Assembly (NCBI GenBank): GCA_004524445.1
Contig: SDNP01000004.1
Span: 1-64,000, forward strand
Direction of reading: 5' to 3'
Origin: Candidatus Thorarchaeota archaeon
GTDB taxonomy: Archaea > Asgardarchaeota > Thorarchaeia > Thorarchaeales > Thorarchaeaceae
DNA: 64,000 nucleotides
Positions 1 to 8,966 of the stretch are shown here, piece by piece. A program made the translations under genes and the position numbers. The notes below the pieces were generated by a model. The model saw only the letters and a list, made by a program, of their open reading frames with translations, did not search any database and was not told the DNA's origin. Position 1 is the first letter of the stretch. The number at the start of each line of letters is the position of its first letter.

Positions 1-1
1 C

Positions 2-1195
2 CGAGTTGAACATATCGCAGTCCTTTCAAGAAACGAGATTCTGTCAGGGCCAGTTGGCTTCGAGTGGAGATTTGCACCCGGTGAGATGGATGTAGAGGAT
101 TCAATGGGACGAATCGTAGCGATTCTAGACGAAAATGGGAGAGAAACGGCAAGCAAGAAGACTCCTAGAACAAGAATATCTGCTTCCGAGATAAGCACGA
201 ACATAGATTCTATCAGGGTACCAAAACAGATCCAAAGGGACGACAGGCTTTCTGGTTGGATGAGAATTACAAGAAATACAGTAGAGGGAGAAGCTGCTAT
301 TCTCGTTCTTAGTATCGAATATCCTGGAGAGTATGAACAAGTGGTAATGAGACAACCTCTAACCCAGAGAAAGAATCTTTCCGTTTCCTTTGGACCACTG
401 AATCTACCCAAGCCCCGTAGCTTGGGAGATGTGAATGAGTTTAATCTGCGAGCAAAGCTAGTCTATGCAGGAACAATCGCTGATGAAAGAGTTGTCAATA
501 TCCTGCTCACTGAATCGATTTCAAGCATTTTAAAAATCGAATACAGTGGCATATCCAGATTTGTAGAACCAGATGCAATGATAAACGGAGCAGTCCACAT
601 CGAAAACACATCAGATAATGAGATACTTGGAGAGCTTAGTGTTTCAGTGGAGGTCAAGAGCGAAGAGTTAGATCTTCTATCACGCAGAATAAGAATTAGT
701 CCCAAAGAGAACAAAGTCTATCCCGTCCCCTTCAGAATTCCAATTTTTGGAGGGATGACAACAGCCAAAATTCGGTCATTAGTTAGATTTCAGGATACTC
801 TTGTTACAGAAGAACGTAATCTCAAGATTAAACCGTTAGAAATGGCATTCTTTAGCCTAAAATATAGGCTACTTGACCAGTTGGGGAGGGACATTCCTGG
901 GCTTATTGCTAGAAACCAGAAGATTAGCATCGAAATTTGCGGCGTATCAAAATCGAATGCGGAAGATATATTCAGTATACGGCTGAAAATACTTTCAAAA
1001 GACAGCTTGGTGCAAATATTCGAAGCACCCTTGGATATTGGAGATAGTGGAGAATTCAAGGAAACTATTCAATGGGAAACACCAGATGTGGATACAGTAA
1101 CACCGTTCTATCTCGAATCTGAGATTCTTGAAAATGGTGTATCTATCCCCGAAAAAGGGCTAAATCAAAGAGATAAACATTTCACAGTGTATTAG
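2..1195 (+). CDS. C-terminal part of unknown beta-sandwich-like protein (5' partial)
   Basis: The reading frame is open from base 2, with no stop and no convincing start before the first ATG at 86, so this is the 3' part of a gene that begins outside the window. The visible ~398 residues have no membrane segment and no catalytic motif I recognise. The alternating hydrophobic and polar pattern and the repeated phrases on 'ENTSDNEI' and 'VKSEEL' style strands suggest two or three Ig-like or arrestin-like beta-sandwich units. A similar all-beta tail follows the VWA domain of the protein at 11627-12742, so a VWA-type N-terminus is possible but not visible. Function unknown. Confidence 0.6.
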   Translation, partial: RVEHIAVLSRNEILSGPVGFEWRFAPGEMDVEDSMGRIVAILDENGRETASKKTPRTRISASEISTNIDSIRVPKQIQRDDRLSGWMRITRNTVEGEAAILVLSIEYPGEYEQVVMRQPLTQRKNLSVSFGPLNLPKPRSLGDVNEFNLRAKLVYAGTIADERVVNILLTESISSILKIEYSGISRFVEPDAMINGAVHIENTSDNEILGELSVSVEVKSEELDLLSRRIRISPKENKVYPVPFRIPIFGGMTTAKIRSLVRFQDTLVTEERNLKIKPLEMAFFSLKYRLLDQLGRDIPGLIARNQKISIEICGVSKSNAEDIFSIRLKILSKDSLVQIFEAPLDIGDSGEFKETIQWETPDVDTVTPFYLESEILENGVSIPEKGLNQRDKHFTVY

Positions 1196-1445
1196 TGAAA
1201 AATGAGCCAATATATGGAACATTTTGCAGAATGAATTCCCGATGGCTTGGACAAAACAATTCCATTCACAGCCAATTTTACTATCAAATCTGTCGAACAG
1301 GTATTCGCCAATATGTACAGGCAAGTGCAAAGGTATAATAGGATGTAAAAGATGATTTCTAATCTAGAAAGGGCAAATCACTATTAGATGATATATGCTC
1401 ATATAACACTTTGAAGCAGAATAGCAGCGATAACATATTATAGCG

Positions 1446-2387
1446 ATGACTCTAAAGGACGAACCATATATGATTGACATGCTCTCCCACCCCGTAGTTT
1501 CCGGCCTAATTGTCATGGCTATCATAGGAGCTTTAACATACAAACTTAGATTTGTTGATGTTTCAGGCCTGATTAGTGCTTTTGTTGTTGGCTTCACAGT
1601 GTGGTATACCGGGGGCGTAGCAGCGTTTACCTTGTTACTCTTCTTCTTTGTCAGCGCAGGCATTGCTACAAAATACAAATACAAAACAAAAGCTAAGAAG
1701 AATTTGGCTCAAGAAGGTAAGGGCAGAAGATCGTGGAGAAATGTCTTTGGAAGCGGGATCATCCCAATGTTCTTCTCGATTGGTATTTATTTAACTTCTA
1801 TTCTTACGAGTGATCCGTTCTATCCGTTTGCGATGTTTGGGGGATATGTGGGAGCTGTAGCAACAACAGCAGCCGACACACTAGCAAGTGAGTTTGGTGT
1901 CTTTAGCACGAGCAAACCAAGGCTGATCACGAGTCTCAGACGAAAGGTTCCCAGAGGTACAATTGGTGCTGTATCTTTGCTTGGTGAGGGTGCGGCCTTG
2001 ACAGCAGGCTTTGCTATAGGAATGATCTGTTTGCTCTTTGCATTAGTTGCCCCAGGTTGGATTCCAGTGTACAATCCCACACAATTGTGGATGATATTGC
2101 CACTCGCGGTATTAACGGCATTTATTGGTTGTAATCTCGATAGCTTGTTCGGAGCTGTCTTTCAGAATAGATATGTCTGCGAGATTTGTGGGGCTATAAC
2201 AGACAAGGAATTCCACTGCCAATATGAAACCAAATACATTGGCGGGTTCAAACGTTTCACTAATGCCCATGTCAACCTTGGGTCATCTGGAATGGGGGCT
2301 ACATTAGGTGTTGTTCTCGGAGCGGGTCTTTTTGTTTGGATATTGGGTGGCCTATTTTTCTGGCTTGTTGTATCATCTAGCAACTAG
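1446..2387 (+). CDS. DUF92 family integral membrane protein
   Basis: A 313-residue multi-pass membrane protein. The DUF92/TIGR00297 signature is visible: a polar DTLASEFG motif near residue 140, the following GAVSLLGEG segment, and a GSSGMGATLG motif near the C-terminus. Hydrophobic helices lie at about 12-75, 100-155, 180-245 and 280-310. A CEIC...HC cluster in the loop at about residue 240-256 could bind a metal. The family is related to plant VTE6 phytyl-phosphate kinase, so an isoprenoid-phosphate kinase role is a reasonable inference. Start could be the ATG at 1446 or the one at 1470, which would give a tighter N-terminus. It stands alone, with 250 bases upstream and 219 downstream holding no gene. 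Confidence 0.85.
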   Translation: MTLKDEPYMIDMLSHPVVSGLIVMAIIGALTYKLRFVDVSGLISAFVVGFTVWYTGGVAAFTLLLFFFVSAGIATKYKYKTKAKKNLAQEGKGRRSWRNVFGSGIIPMFFSIGIYLTSILTSDPFYPFAMFGGYVGAVATTAADTLASEFGVFSTSKPRLITSLRRKVPRGTIGAVSLLGEGAALTAGFAIGMICLLFALVAPGWIPVYNPTQLWMILPLAVLTAFIGCNLDSLFGAVFQNRYVCEICGAITDKEFHCQYETKYIGGFKRFTNAHVNLGSSGMGATLGVVLGAGLFVWILGGLFFWLVVSSSN

Positions 2388-2606
2388 TATTACGCAAATT
2401 TCGGCTGTTTGAAGCCCGATTCACATGGATTTTGTAGTATTTTCCCGGTTTCTACTATCATTTGAGAAAGAGAATTGACTCTTTGTTGGAGAGGGGTCAT
2501 GCGCCTTAGCTTCGATATACTCAAATAGGCTTCTCAATGTTTGTTGTTGTACGGCAGCAATTGTAAAATCTAATCTGCTGAATGATGAGTTTTTGGAGAA
2601 GATTAT

Positions 2607-3416
2607 TTGTCGAATTTCCCACAATCCAGAGCGTACCCATGGGCACTAATAGGTGTCTTTGCAGCTTTACATCTTGTTATTACTCTAGTCCCATATAACA
2701 TAGCCTTTGGCGGAGGAGAGATATCTTTCGGCATGGTTTCAGCTCCCTTAGTCGGATTCCTTTTAGGACCCTTCTTCGGAACTATTGCAGTGATAATCGG
2801 TTCGGTTATTGCTATGCTCCTGCATGTGGAAATAGCTGTCATGGGTCCGTTTACTGTGTTGGCAACTGCAGCAGGGGCGTTTGCTGCGGGCATGATTAGG
2901 TCTAAAAAACCGCGAGTGGTTCCAATTCTGTATTTGATATCAATTGTAGTGTACCTCATAAGCCCAATTGGAATACTCGTTCCCGAATACACTTGGTTTC
3001 ATGGGGTCGCATTTCTATTCTCAATCCTATTTGTAAGCCCTCGAGTTTCCAATATTCTTCAGGAGTCATTCGAGCCCAAACAAGGAAAAACAAGAGTCTT
3101 TGTGGCTTCGATTTGGTTACTGAGTATTGTATCAATTACAATGGACCAAGCCGTGGGCTCAGCAATAGGCCCATATTATTTCGTCGTCTTACTGGGAAAT
3201 GACGCAGCTGCTTTTGCAGGCTTCTTCGAGTTCGCATTACTGCTTTATCCCATAGAGCGACTCATTGGATCTCTAATACTGACCATAGTTCTAGTACCGC
3301 TGACTGATGTATTATCACAATCCAATCTGGGTATCCCCATTACTAGTTTGAATCCGCTCCAGTATGAAGAACTCTGTGAAAAGGACAGGAGAGAAACAGG
3401 CGCTAAGATGGATTAG
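2607..3416 (+). CDS. Multi-pass membrane protein resembling an ECF S component
   Basis: 269 residues with about seven hydrophobic segments. The start is a TTG at 2607, preceded by TTGGAGAAG at 2593-2601, a usable ribosome binding site. The N-terminal third contains GFLLGPFFGTIAVIIGS-type spacing, a small-residue-rich pair of helices typical of substrate-binding S components of energy-coupling factor transporters. No EcfA or EcfT gene lies beside it, but a complete EcfA-EcfT set lies at 48.7-51.4 kb and could be shared, as in group II ECF systems. The substrate cannot be told. It could also be an unrelated archaeal membrane protein. Confidence 0.55.
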   Translation: MSNFPQSRAYPWALIGVFAALHLVITLVPYNIAFGGGEISFGMVSAPLVGFLLGPFFGTIAVIIGSVIAMLLHVEIAVMGPFTVLATAAGAFAAGMIRSKKPRVVPILYLISIVVYLISPIGILVPEYTWFHGVAFLFSILFVSPRVSNILQESFEPKQGKTRVFVASIWLLSIVSITMDQAVGSAIGPYYFVVLLGNDAAAFAGFFEFALLLYPIERLIGSLILTIVLVPLTDVLSQSNLGIPITSLNPLQYEELCEKDRRETGAKMD

Positions 3417-3491
3417 GGAAAATAAAATCAGCCTTTTCTTATGTTTTAGAACGAAAGTTCATATGCATTCAGTACAATTACACATCGGAAC

Positions 3492-3505
3492 GGGGGTTTC
3501 GCCCC
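3492..3505. terminator. Possible bidirectional hairpin between convergent genes
   Basis: GGGG and CCCC arms separated by a six-base loop lie between the ends of the genes at 2607-3416 and 3571-4389. The stem is short and has no clear T-tract, so this is weak evidence for termination. Confidence 0.3.
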
Positions 3506-3570
3506 TCCAAACTGTACACCACAAAATAGTAGGTTTTCAGGAGAAAACACATATTTCAAATAGAGGTATT

Positions 3571-4389
3571 CTACCTGTTTTTCTTTCTGGTCAGCACAAG
3601 CACCATTACCAATCCTATGAGAAATCCAGGTATAGTTGTTAGGCCCCATTCTATCTGGTACAGATATGGCATTTCAACGGGTACTAATGGAAATTGGGGG
3701 AACATAATATATCCAACCATATTCCATGAAAAATGGAATCCAATGGGTAGCCAGAGCTTGTTGCCAGTACGAAAATATCCCACACCTAGAACTATGCCTC
3801 CCATGGCAATATTGAGAGTGAATAGAATTACCAAGAGCATTGATACAGATCCAAGAGGAATCCACCAGCTGAAGTGAAGAAGTGAGAAAACTGCTGAGCT
3901 TCCAATAATGGCCATTCTTCTACCTATCAGTTGGGTCATTCTACTGAGGAGGTAGCCGCGGTAACACAGTTCCTCTAGTAGAGCCGTAGGAATAGTGATG
4001 ATGATTTGTCCCATAATAAGATTGGACCCGATTTCTGAAAGCGGCCTGAGGGTGCCTCCGAATACGATTGCCATCAATACTACGAAGAATGCGGATATGG
4101 CCCCAGATACGAGTCCAATGCTCAAATCAATGTTCATTTTTTCGTCATCAATATTCAAACCAAGAGGCCCCAGTGAGTCTTCCCCTTCCCAATTTACAAA
4201 AGATAGTGGAGTTATGTAAAGCAGGAAGAATGTGAGAAAGAAGACCACTGAGCCAACAAGCGGATATAGATTAGTTCCTTGCAACGGCCGAACGACAAAT
4301 GGTGAAAGGCTAACTATTAGGAACATGATTCCGATAAACAATAGAATTCTCAATGCCCGTTTTGTAATAGCTCCAACCATATTCAGCAC
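3571..4389 (-). CDS. CPBP family intramembrane metalloprotease
   Basis: 272 residues, about eight membrane segments. The CPBP (CAAX protease/Abi) motifs are all present: EELCYRG at 139-145 with E139, E140 and R144, then FSLLHFSWW with H172, then GFHFSWN with H219. These residues place the active site in the membrane. Eukaryotic and archaeal relatives include Rce1, which trims prenylated CAAX proteins; most prokaryotic members have no known substrate. The start could be M1 or M4. The gene is divergent from the HEAT protein at 4558, with a 168-base shared upstream region. Confidence 0.88.
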   Translation of the reverse strand: MLNMVGAITKRALRILLFIGIMFLIVSLSPFVVRPLQGTNLYPLVGSVVFFLTFFLLYITPLSFVNWEGEDSLGPLGLNIDDEKMNIDLSIGLVSGAISAFFVVLMAIVFGGTLRPLSEIGSNLIMGQIIITIPTALLEELCYRGYLLSRMTQLIGRRMAIIGSSAVFSLLHFSWWIPLGSVSMLLVILFTLNIAMGGIVLGVGYFRTGNKLWLPIGFHFSWNMVGYIMFPQFPLVPVEMPYLYQIEWGLTTIPGFLIGLVMVLVLTRKKNR

Positions 4390-4557
4390 CTCTTCTTCGG
4401 GATTCTACACATAATAAAATCTATCCGGTTTCAGGAGACATATGTCGAGCCAACTCATTTAAGTAACCGATTCAATTTGAATTCGCACAGTCTGTAAGGG
4501 TAATTAGAGTAAAGAATATCAGACAGTGGCTGCTTGAAGAGCAGGAGAGATTGACCC

Positions 4558-5940
4558 TTGTCCGAAACGCGGAGGCTACTACTGGAGTTCAAGACGGAAG
4601 AAGTCGGAAAGCTTGCCAGAGAAAACAAGCAGACCAAAAAGGAGCTTGTAAAGGCGTTTTCTGATCCTTCAGAAGTTGTTAGAGAAAGAGCCCTAATTGC
4701 CGCCATGGATTTCGCGAGTCCAGAAATTGTGCCCGAGGTTGAAGAAGTATTATCAGACGATGATGCTGCTGAGGTACGAATTGCTGCTGCTCAAGCTTTA
4801 GCTTGGTATCAACAACCAAGATCGATTCCTACACTATTGCGTGGCTTGAAGGACCAAAATACCTGGGTAAAATCACATTCAGCAGCTGGTCTCTCCAAAT
4901 TGGTTAACGGACCCATTTGGGCTCGGGTAGACGAAGAAACAGTAGATACAATCCTAAATGGTTTTCCGGATATGACTGATGAACAGGTTAGAAATCTATT
5001 ATTGCGAATTGAAGCACGTTCGAATCAGATAGACAAATTCATGCGATGGCGTGAACAGGATTTCAATATCGAAATTGACGAGTCTGTTATTCAGGACAAA
5101 TTAGAAGGAAAGCCAATTCTCGTGAAGGAACCAAGACCTATTGATGTATCGGAAGAGAGAGATGACACTCTACCTAAGGGGCTTAGTCCAGAAGTTGAAG
5201 AGATATTGTTGGAGCTTCCCCCCCACATGAGAGATTCATTGCCAGAAGAGGACTTGGTACGGCTAAATCCAAAGAGTGCACGCGAGCTTGTGGATTCGCT
5301 TATCTCTTCATTCCCAGAGGGCGAGAAACCCAAAGAAAAGAAGAAAGCTGTCAAAGTTAGGAGAGTCAAAAGGGTCCGGAGAAAGAAGAAAGGACCAGCC
5401 AGAGAAGAGTTGATAGGTCAAATTCCAGACGAAGTTAAAGATTCGCTTCCAAAAGGAACTCTAGAAGGACTCTCAATAGAAGAACTTGAGGCACTGGTAT
5501 CAGCAGAATCAGAAGCTGCTATGCCAAAAGATATTGAAAAAGAAGTAACATATGAAGCAGAAGAAACAGTAGAAAGGAATTTGCAGAGCATTTCTGGTGT
5601 GGGACCCACCCTGGAAGCCAATCTTATTGAAGCGGGATTTGATACTATAGAAAAGATTGCAGCAGCAGATACCAAAGTCATTGAAAAAGAGGTCAATGGC
5701 TTGGGCTCTAAAGGCTCTGCAGACCTTGTTGCTAAGGCAAAACAGCATCTCGGTATTGCAGATGAAAAAGAAGAAGAAACATCAGACTCTGAACTTGTTG
5801 AGAAATATGGTAAGGAAAAAGCAGCCATTTTGTCACTGATGCCTGCAGGAATGCTGGCAGATATACCAGAAGAGCAAATCAAGGAAATGGATGTTGATAC
5901 CTTGAAGGATTTGGCAGACGCTCTAGAGCCAAAAGACTGA
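4558..5940 (+). CDS. HEAT-repeat protein with C-terminal helix-hairpin-helix domain
   Basis: 460 residues starting at a TTG; an in-frame TGA lies directly upstream at 4552 and a GCAGGAGAG site at about 4540-4547 supports this start. Residues ~15-120 form HEAT-like helical repeats (alternating helices rich in Ala, Leu, Val, as in the RIAAAQALAW segment). A long acidic region then a Lys/Arg-rich stretch at about 258-280 follow. Residues ~345-400 hold a Rad51-N/HhH_5-type fold marked by ISGVGPTLEANLIEAGFDT and GLGSKGSADL. Two short repeats resembling 'LPxxxxxSLPEEDL' occur at about 215-240, 295-310 and 430-445. A nucleic-acid-linked scaffold role is inferred. It ends one base from the VWA gene on the other strand. 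Confidence 0.75.
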   Translation: MSETRRLLLEFKTEEVGKLARENKQTKKELVKAFSDPSEVVRERALIAAMDFASPEIVPEVEEVLSDDDAAEVRIAAAQALAWYQQPRSIPTLLRGLKDQNTWVKSHSAAGLSKLVNGPIWARVDEETVDTILNGFPDMTDEQVRNLLLRIEARSNQIDKFMRWREQDFNIEIDESVIQDKLEGKPILVKEPRPIDVSEERDDTLPKGLSPEVEEILLELPPHMRDSLPEEDLVRLNPKSARELVDSLISSFPEGEKPKEKKKAVKVRRVKRVRRKKKGPAREELIGQIPDEVKDSLPKGTLEGLSIEELEALVSAESEAAMPKDIEKEVTYEAEETVERNLQSISGVGPTLEANLIEAGFDTIEKIAAADTKVIEKEVNGLGSKGSADLVAKAKQHLGIADEKEEETSDSELVEKYGKEKAAILSLMPAGMLADIPEEQIKEMDVDTLKDLADALEPKD

Positions 5941-5941
5941 G

Positions 5942-7231
5942 CTAGTCAGTTTCACGGATTACAACTGCAAACTCACTTGCTAGTCGGCCATACCATTCGA
6001 GAAGGTCTCTCATATTATCGACATGCCGATATGTTCCATTACCATATTGGGAAATAGCAAGCATTAGCTCTTCATCTATTTCGGCCCGCCCACCCAATCC
6101 AATACAATAGATTACAATTCTATTTCTATCTGGAAATCTTTCCTTCAACACTTTCAGCGGCGGCGGACCGGAAGTGGTCATGCCATCCGTAAGTAAAATT
6201 ATCATGGTAGGTTTCTGTTTGCCGCCAAAAGCCTCTAGGATATCCGCAGCTTTGGCAAGCGCATTTCCCATATCCGTTAAGGTTCCACCTTCTTCCACTT
6301 TATCAACAACATGAGTACTGATTATTTGGAGACCGAGCGATTTATCCTTGCCAGTGCATTCAACAAACGGTTGAACCTCTCCGGTTTCTGAATTCAGGAA
6401 AGTCATCTCTGATACGGTTTTTTCAAATGTGATGACTCCGACCTTTTCACCGTATCCGCGACCCACCTTTTCAGCTAGGTACAGAAGAACAGCCATTGCC
6501 GCAGCTTCTGCTCGGTTTACATTCTTTCCTTCCTCGAAACGATCCAAAAATGCTCGCACTTCTGGATTATCGCCGGCTAAATCCTTTAGACCCTCTCTTG
6601 CATGGGCGATATCTCGAACAGGAACATCTGATGTCTTCATAGAACCGCTTGTGTCAACACAAAGAATGGCGTTGAAGGGAGTAGCAATCCCCACAGTCTT
6701 GAATTGATAACCTGTTTTCTCCTTTAGCGCCTCGAAGGCAAGCTTTGCAAAACTCTGCCCAGTCAAAGAGGGTCGAGTATTTAGAATTTCAACCTTGACT
6801 TTCAGCTCTGGCCAGTTAAATGACATACCTGGGTATACAAGCCGTCCTCCAATCATAGATTCCAGAGAATCAACATTCTCGGCTGCTCGTGTGACCAAAT
6901 CATCGGTATTGGCCTCTTCCGCCAAGGGTTTCAGACCAAACTCAACATATTGGAGAGCAATCATGTCTTCATCGTACAGGCTGACCTCTACGATATCCCC
7001 TTCCATGAGCAAAGAGGCTTCCAAGACTAACATATCAACATGAATTTCTCCTTTGTCAACATCTTTACTCTTGCGAATTTCTGCAGCACCCCAGAATCCA
7101 CTCTGTTCCTCTTGGAAAATAACAATCGAGCCCAAATCCGCTCCCAAGTCTTTTGCCGTTTCGGGATTCAGCAAGGCAAAGCCTCTCAAATCCCCGCCAT
7201 CGATTATTTCCAAGTTCTTGTGTTTTGAGAT
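5942..7231 (-). CDS. VWA protein with Cdc48-N-like double-psi barrel domain
   Basis: About 429 residues. Counting from the chosen start, residues ~7-90 resemble the N-terminal double-psi beta barrel of archaeal Cdc48/VAT: an LNPETAKDLG segment, a DKGEIHVD segment and a final EGDIVEVSLYD. A VWA domain follows from about residue 185, with an intact MIDAS: DTSGSM (D193, S195, S197), GGTLTD and LTDGMTT. No signal peptide. The frame opens at an ATG at 7381, but that would overlap the upstream gene by 77 bases and add an unlike N-terminus. A strong GGAGG at 7244-7240 sits eight bases before an ATC codon at 7231, so an unusual ATC start is proposed; a TTG at 7213 is the canonical alternative. It follows the amidohydrolase gene on the same strand. 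Confidence 0.85.
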   Translation of the reverse strand: MSKHKNLEIIDGGDLRGFALLNPETAKDLGADLGSIVIFQEEQSGFWGAAEIRKSKDVDKGEIHVDMLVLEASLLMEGDIVEVSLYDEDMIALQYVEFGLKPLAEEANTDDLVTRAAENVDSLESMIGGRLVYPGMSFNWPELKVKVEILNTRPSLTGQSFAKLAFEALKEKTGYQFKTVGIATPFNAILCVDTSGSMKTSDVPVRDIAHAREGLKDLAGDNPEVRAFLDRFEEGKNVNRAEAAAMAVLLYLAEKVGRGYGEKVGVITFEKTVSEMTFLNSETGEVQPFVECTGKDKSLGLQIISTHVVDKVEEGGTLTDMGNALAKAADILEAFGGKQKPTMIILLTDGMTTSGPPPLKVLKERFPDRNRIVIYCIGLGGRAEIDEELMLAISQYGNGTYRHVDNMRDLLEWYGRLASEFAVVIRETD

Positions 7232-7304
7232 GGTTTGTTCCTCCGTTGGGATTCTAGGTACTCTGATAGAGATTATGGATATAAAACATGGTACGGTCTT
7301 CTCG

Positions 7305-8804
7305 TCATTCCATAATATCGTCAAGTTTTGATAACATAACAGCAATATTTTCGGCGGGTTGACTGTTGTCATGAAAGGCACGAAGTAGCGGATTATCAGA
7401 TGACATTGATGATTCAGCTAGCGTCATTAGAGATGGAAAAGGGCCTGATCCATGAATATTAAGTGATATGTAGTCATTTTGTTGCTGAGTAACCCAAAAA
7501 ATCAATTCTCTATCTGAATCTTCATGCCTAAAAGACAATACTTGCTCCTCAAGATCGATTCCAGAATACTTTCTTCGCTGGGACTGTTTGCTTGTCAGGT
7601 ATTTTTGACCAGACGGGGGCAAGTAATCTATGGATGTCAAGTCCCAACCACGTTTAAGGAGATGCTTCGTAACGGACATTGCAACAAAGGTGCTTTGTTG
7701 GTTGTCATCTTTGCAGATGATTTGTTGAGGAGCTAGATTCGTTTTGCGGTATGTCAATACGGGCCTATTGATGATCCTCAAGGCGTTACCTCCCAGAACA
7801 TTCTGGATATCGCGAGGCCCGCCCAGAAAGTCGCGTGACAGTAAATGCAGAATGAGTTCAGCTGCTTGTACTGAGAGAAACGAATAGTCTGTTCCAAAAA
7901 GAATCTTCTCAGACCAAATGTTGTTTCCAGCCCCCATTTGGTCGTGAGCGCTTTCAAATAACAGGGGTATATCCCGGTCATGCAAAGATGACGTGTCTAT
8001 AGAGAAAGACGAATCGTGCAGTATTTCATAGAGCTCTGATTTCCCTGGGCTCATGGCAGAGTGAGCTAGAATAATAGATGGAGAGAATGACGCATTATTG
8101 ATATCTTCCCTAATGGATTCTATGAGATTCCTTATTCTAATTGCCGTTCGAATATTCCGAGAATCAACTATGATGGGCATGCCCAATTTATACGCTTCTT
8201 GAACAATGCGTTTCATTTGATCGCTTTCAATAGAATCTAAAAATAATTGGGCGAGGGGATGAAGCTTTAGACCCCTCAGGCCCAGTTCAGTTGCAGATCG
8301 TCTAATCTCCTCCACGGGTGTTTGAGGCTCAATTGCTAGAGCGTCATTTGGGTCAACACGGCAAAACCCAATCAGTCTGGAGGAGTGAGGAGCCCTTGTG
8401 GTCCAACCTGCAATCTTGTCATTTGAAATTTTGAAAGAAGCAGTGTCATCATTCGTTCTACCAGAATAATCGTCGGTATAAGGAAAAGCAATTGTCCGAT
8501 CAACCAGCCAACCATGATTCCATCTGTTCCAGTTTCTTCTCAACTGGAATATTGATTTCTGAAGGGGAGGAGGGATAATCCGAATGGGCTCAAAGAGAAG
8601 TCTATCACTATCCTTCAGTTCCTTGGCAAGCTTCTTCAATTCAAACCAGAGAAGAGTATAAAATTCGTAAGCACTTGTGGGACTGTTACGATGGCTGCCT
8701 TCTTTTCCCATATGGTGATGTGCATCAACAATATAGAATTGATACACATCATCTTTTTTGACCCCATTGTCAGGATCATCGTCTAAGGCACGCACTCTCA
8801 GCAT
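7305..8804 (-). CDS. Amidohydrolase-2-like metal-dependent hydrolase
   Basis: 499 residues. Residues ~20-350 form a TIM-barrel amidohydrolase: DAHHHMG with H29 and H31 on strand 1, LKLHPLAQ with H182, ILAHSAM with H248, and FGTDYSF with the catalytic-type D306. The GGNALRI segment near 338-344 is typical of the family's last helix. The ~150-residue C-terminal part (350-499) matches nothing I know and may bind a partner. Substrate is unknown; the family includes decarboxylases and hydrolases. Likely co-transcribed with the VWA gene downstream. It is divergent from the 877-residue gene at 8967, which carries a degenerate copy of this same fold. Confidence 0.8.
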   Translation of the reverse strand: MLRVRALDDDPDNGVKKDDVYQFYIVDAHHHMGKEGSHRNSPTSAYEFYTLLWFELKKLAKELKDSDRLLFEPIRIIPPPLQKSIFQLRRNWNRWNHGWLVDRTIAFPYTDDYSGRTNDDTASFKISNDKIAGWTTRAPHSSRLIGFCRVDPNDALAIEPQTPVEEIRRSATELGLRGLKLHPLAQLFLDSIESDQMKRIVQEAYKLGMPIIVDSRNIRTAIRIRNLIESIREDINNASFSPSIILAHSAMSPGKSELYEILHDSSFSIDTSSLHDRDIPLLFESAHDQMGAGNNIWSEKILFGTDYSFLSVQAAELILHLLSRDFLGGPRDIQNVLGGNALRIINRPVLTYRKTNLAPQQIICKDDNQQSTFVAMSVTKHLLKRGWDLTSIDYLPPSGQKYLTSKQSQRRKYSGIDLEEQVLSFRHEDSDRELIFWVTQQQNDYISLNIHGSGPFPSLMTLAESSMSSDNPLLRAFHDNSQPAENIAVMLSKLDDIME

Positions 8805-8966
8805 TCTCTATTTCTTCCCTGCGCAGATTGGCTAAGGTAGGGGATGAGATAAATCATTGCCAGAGGAGGTATGTAAGAAATCCCCTATCAAGATAAATAA
8901 CCTAAATTAGGCACCGGAGATACGTAGACGTGTGTATATGGCTGTGATGGAGAGAATGAAGTCAGA

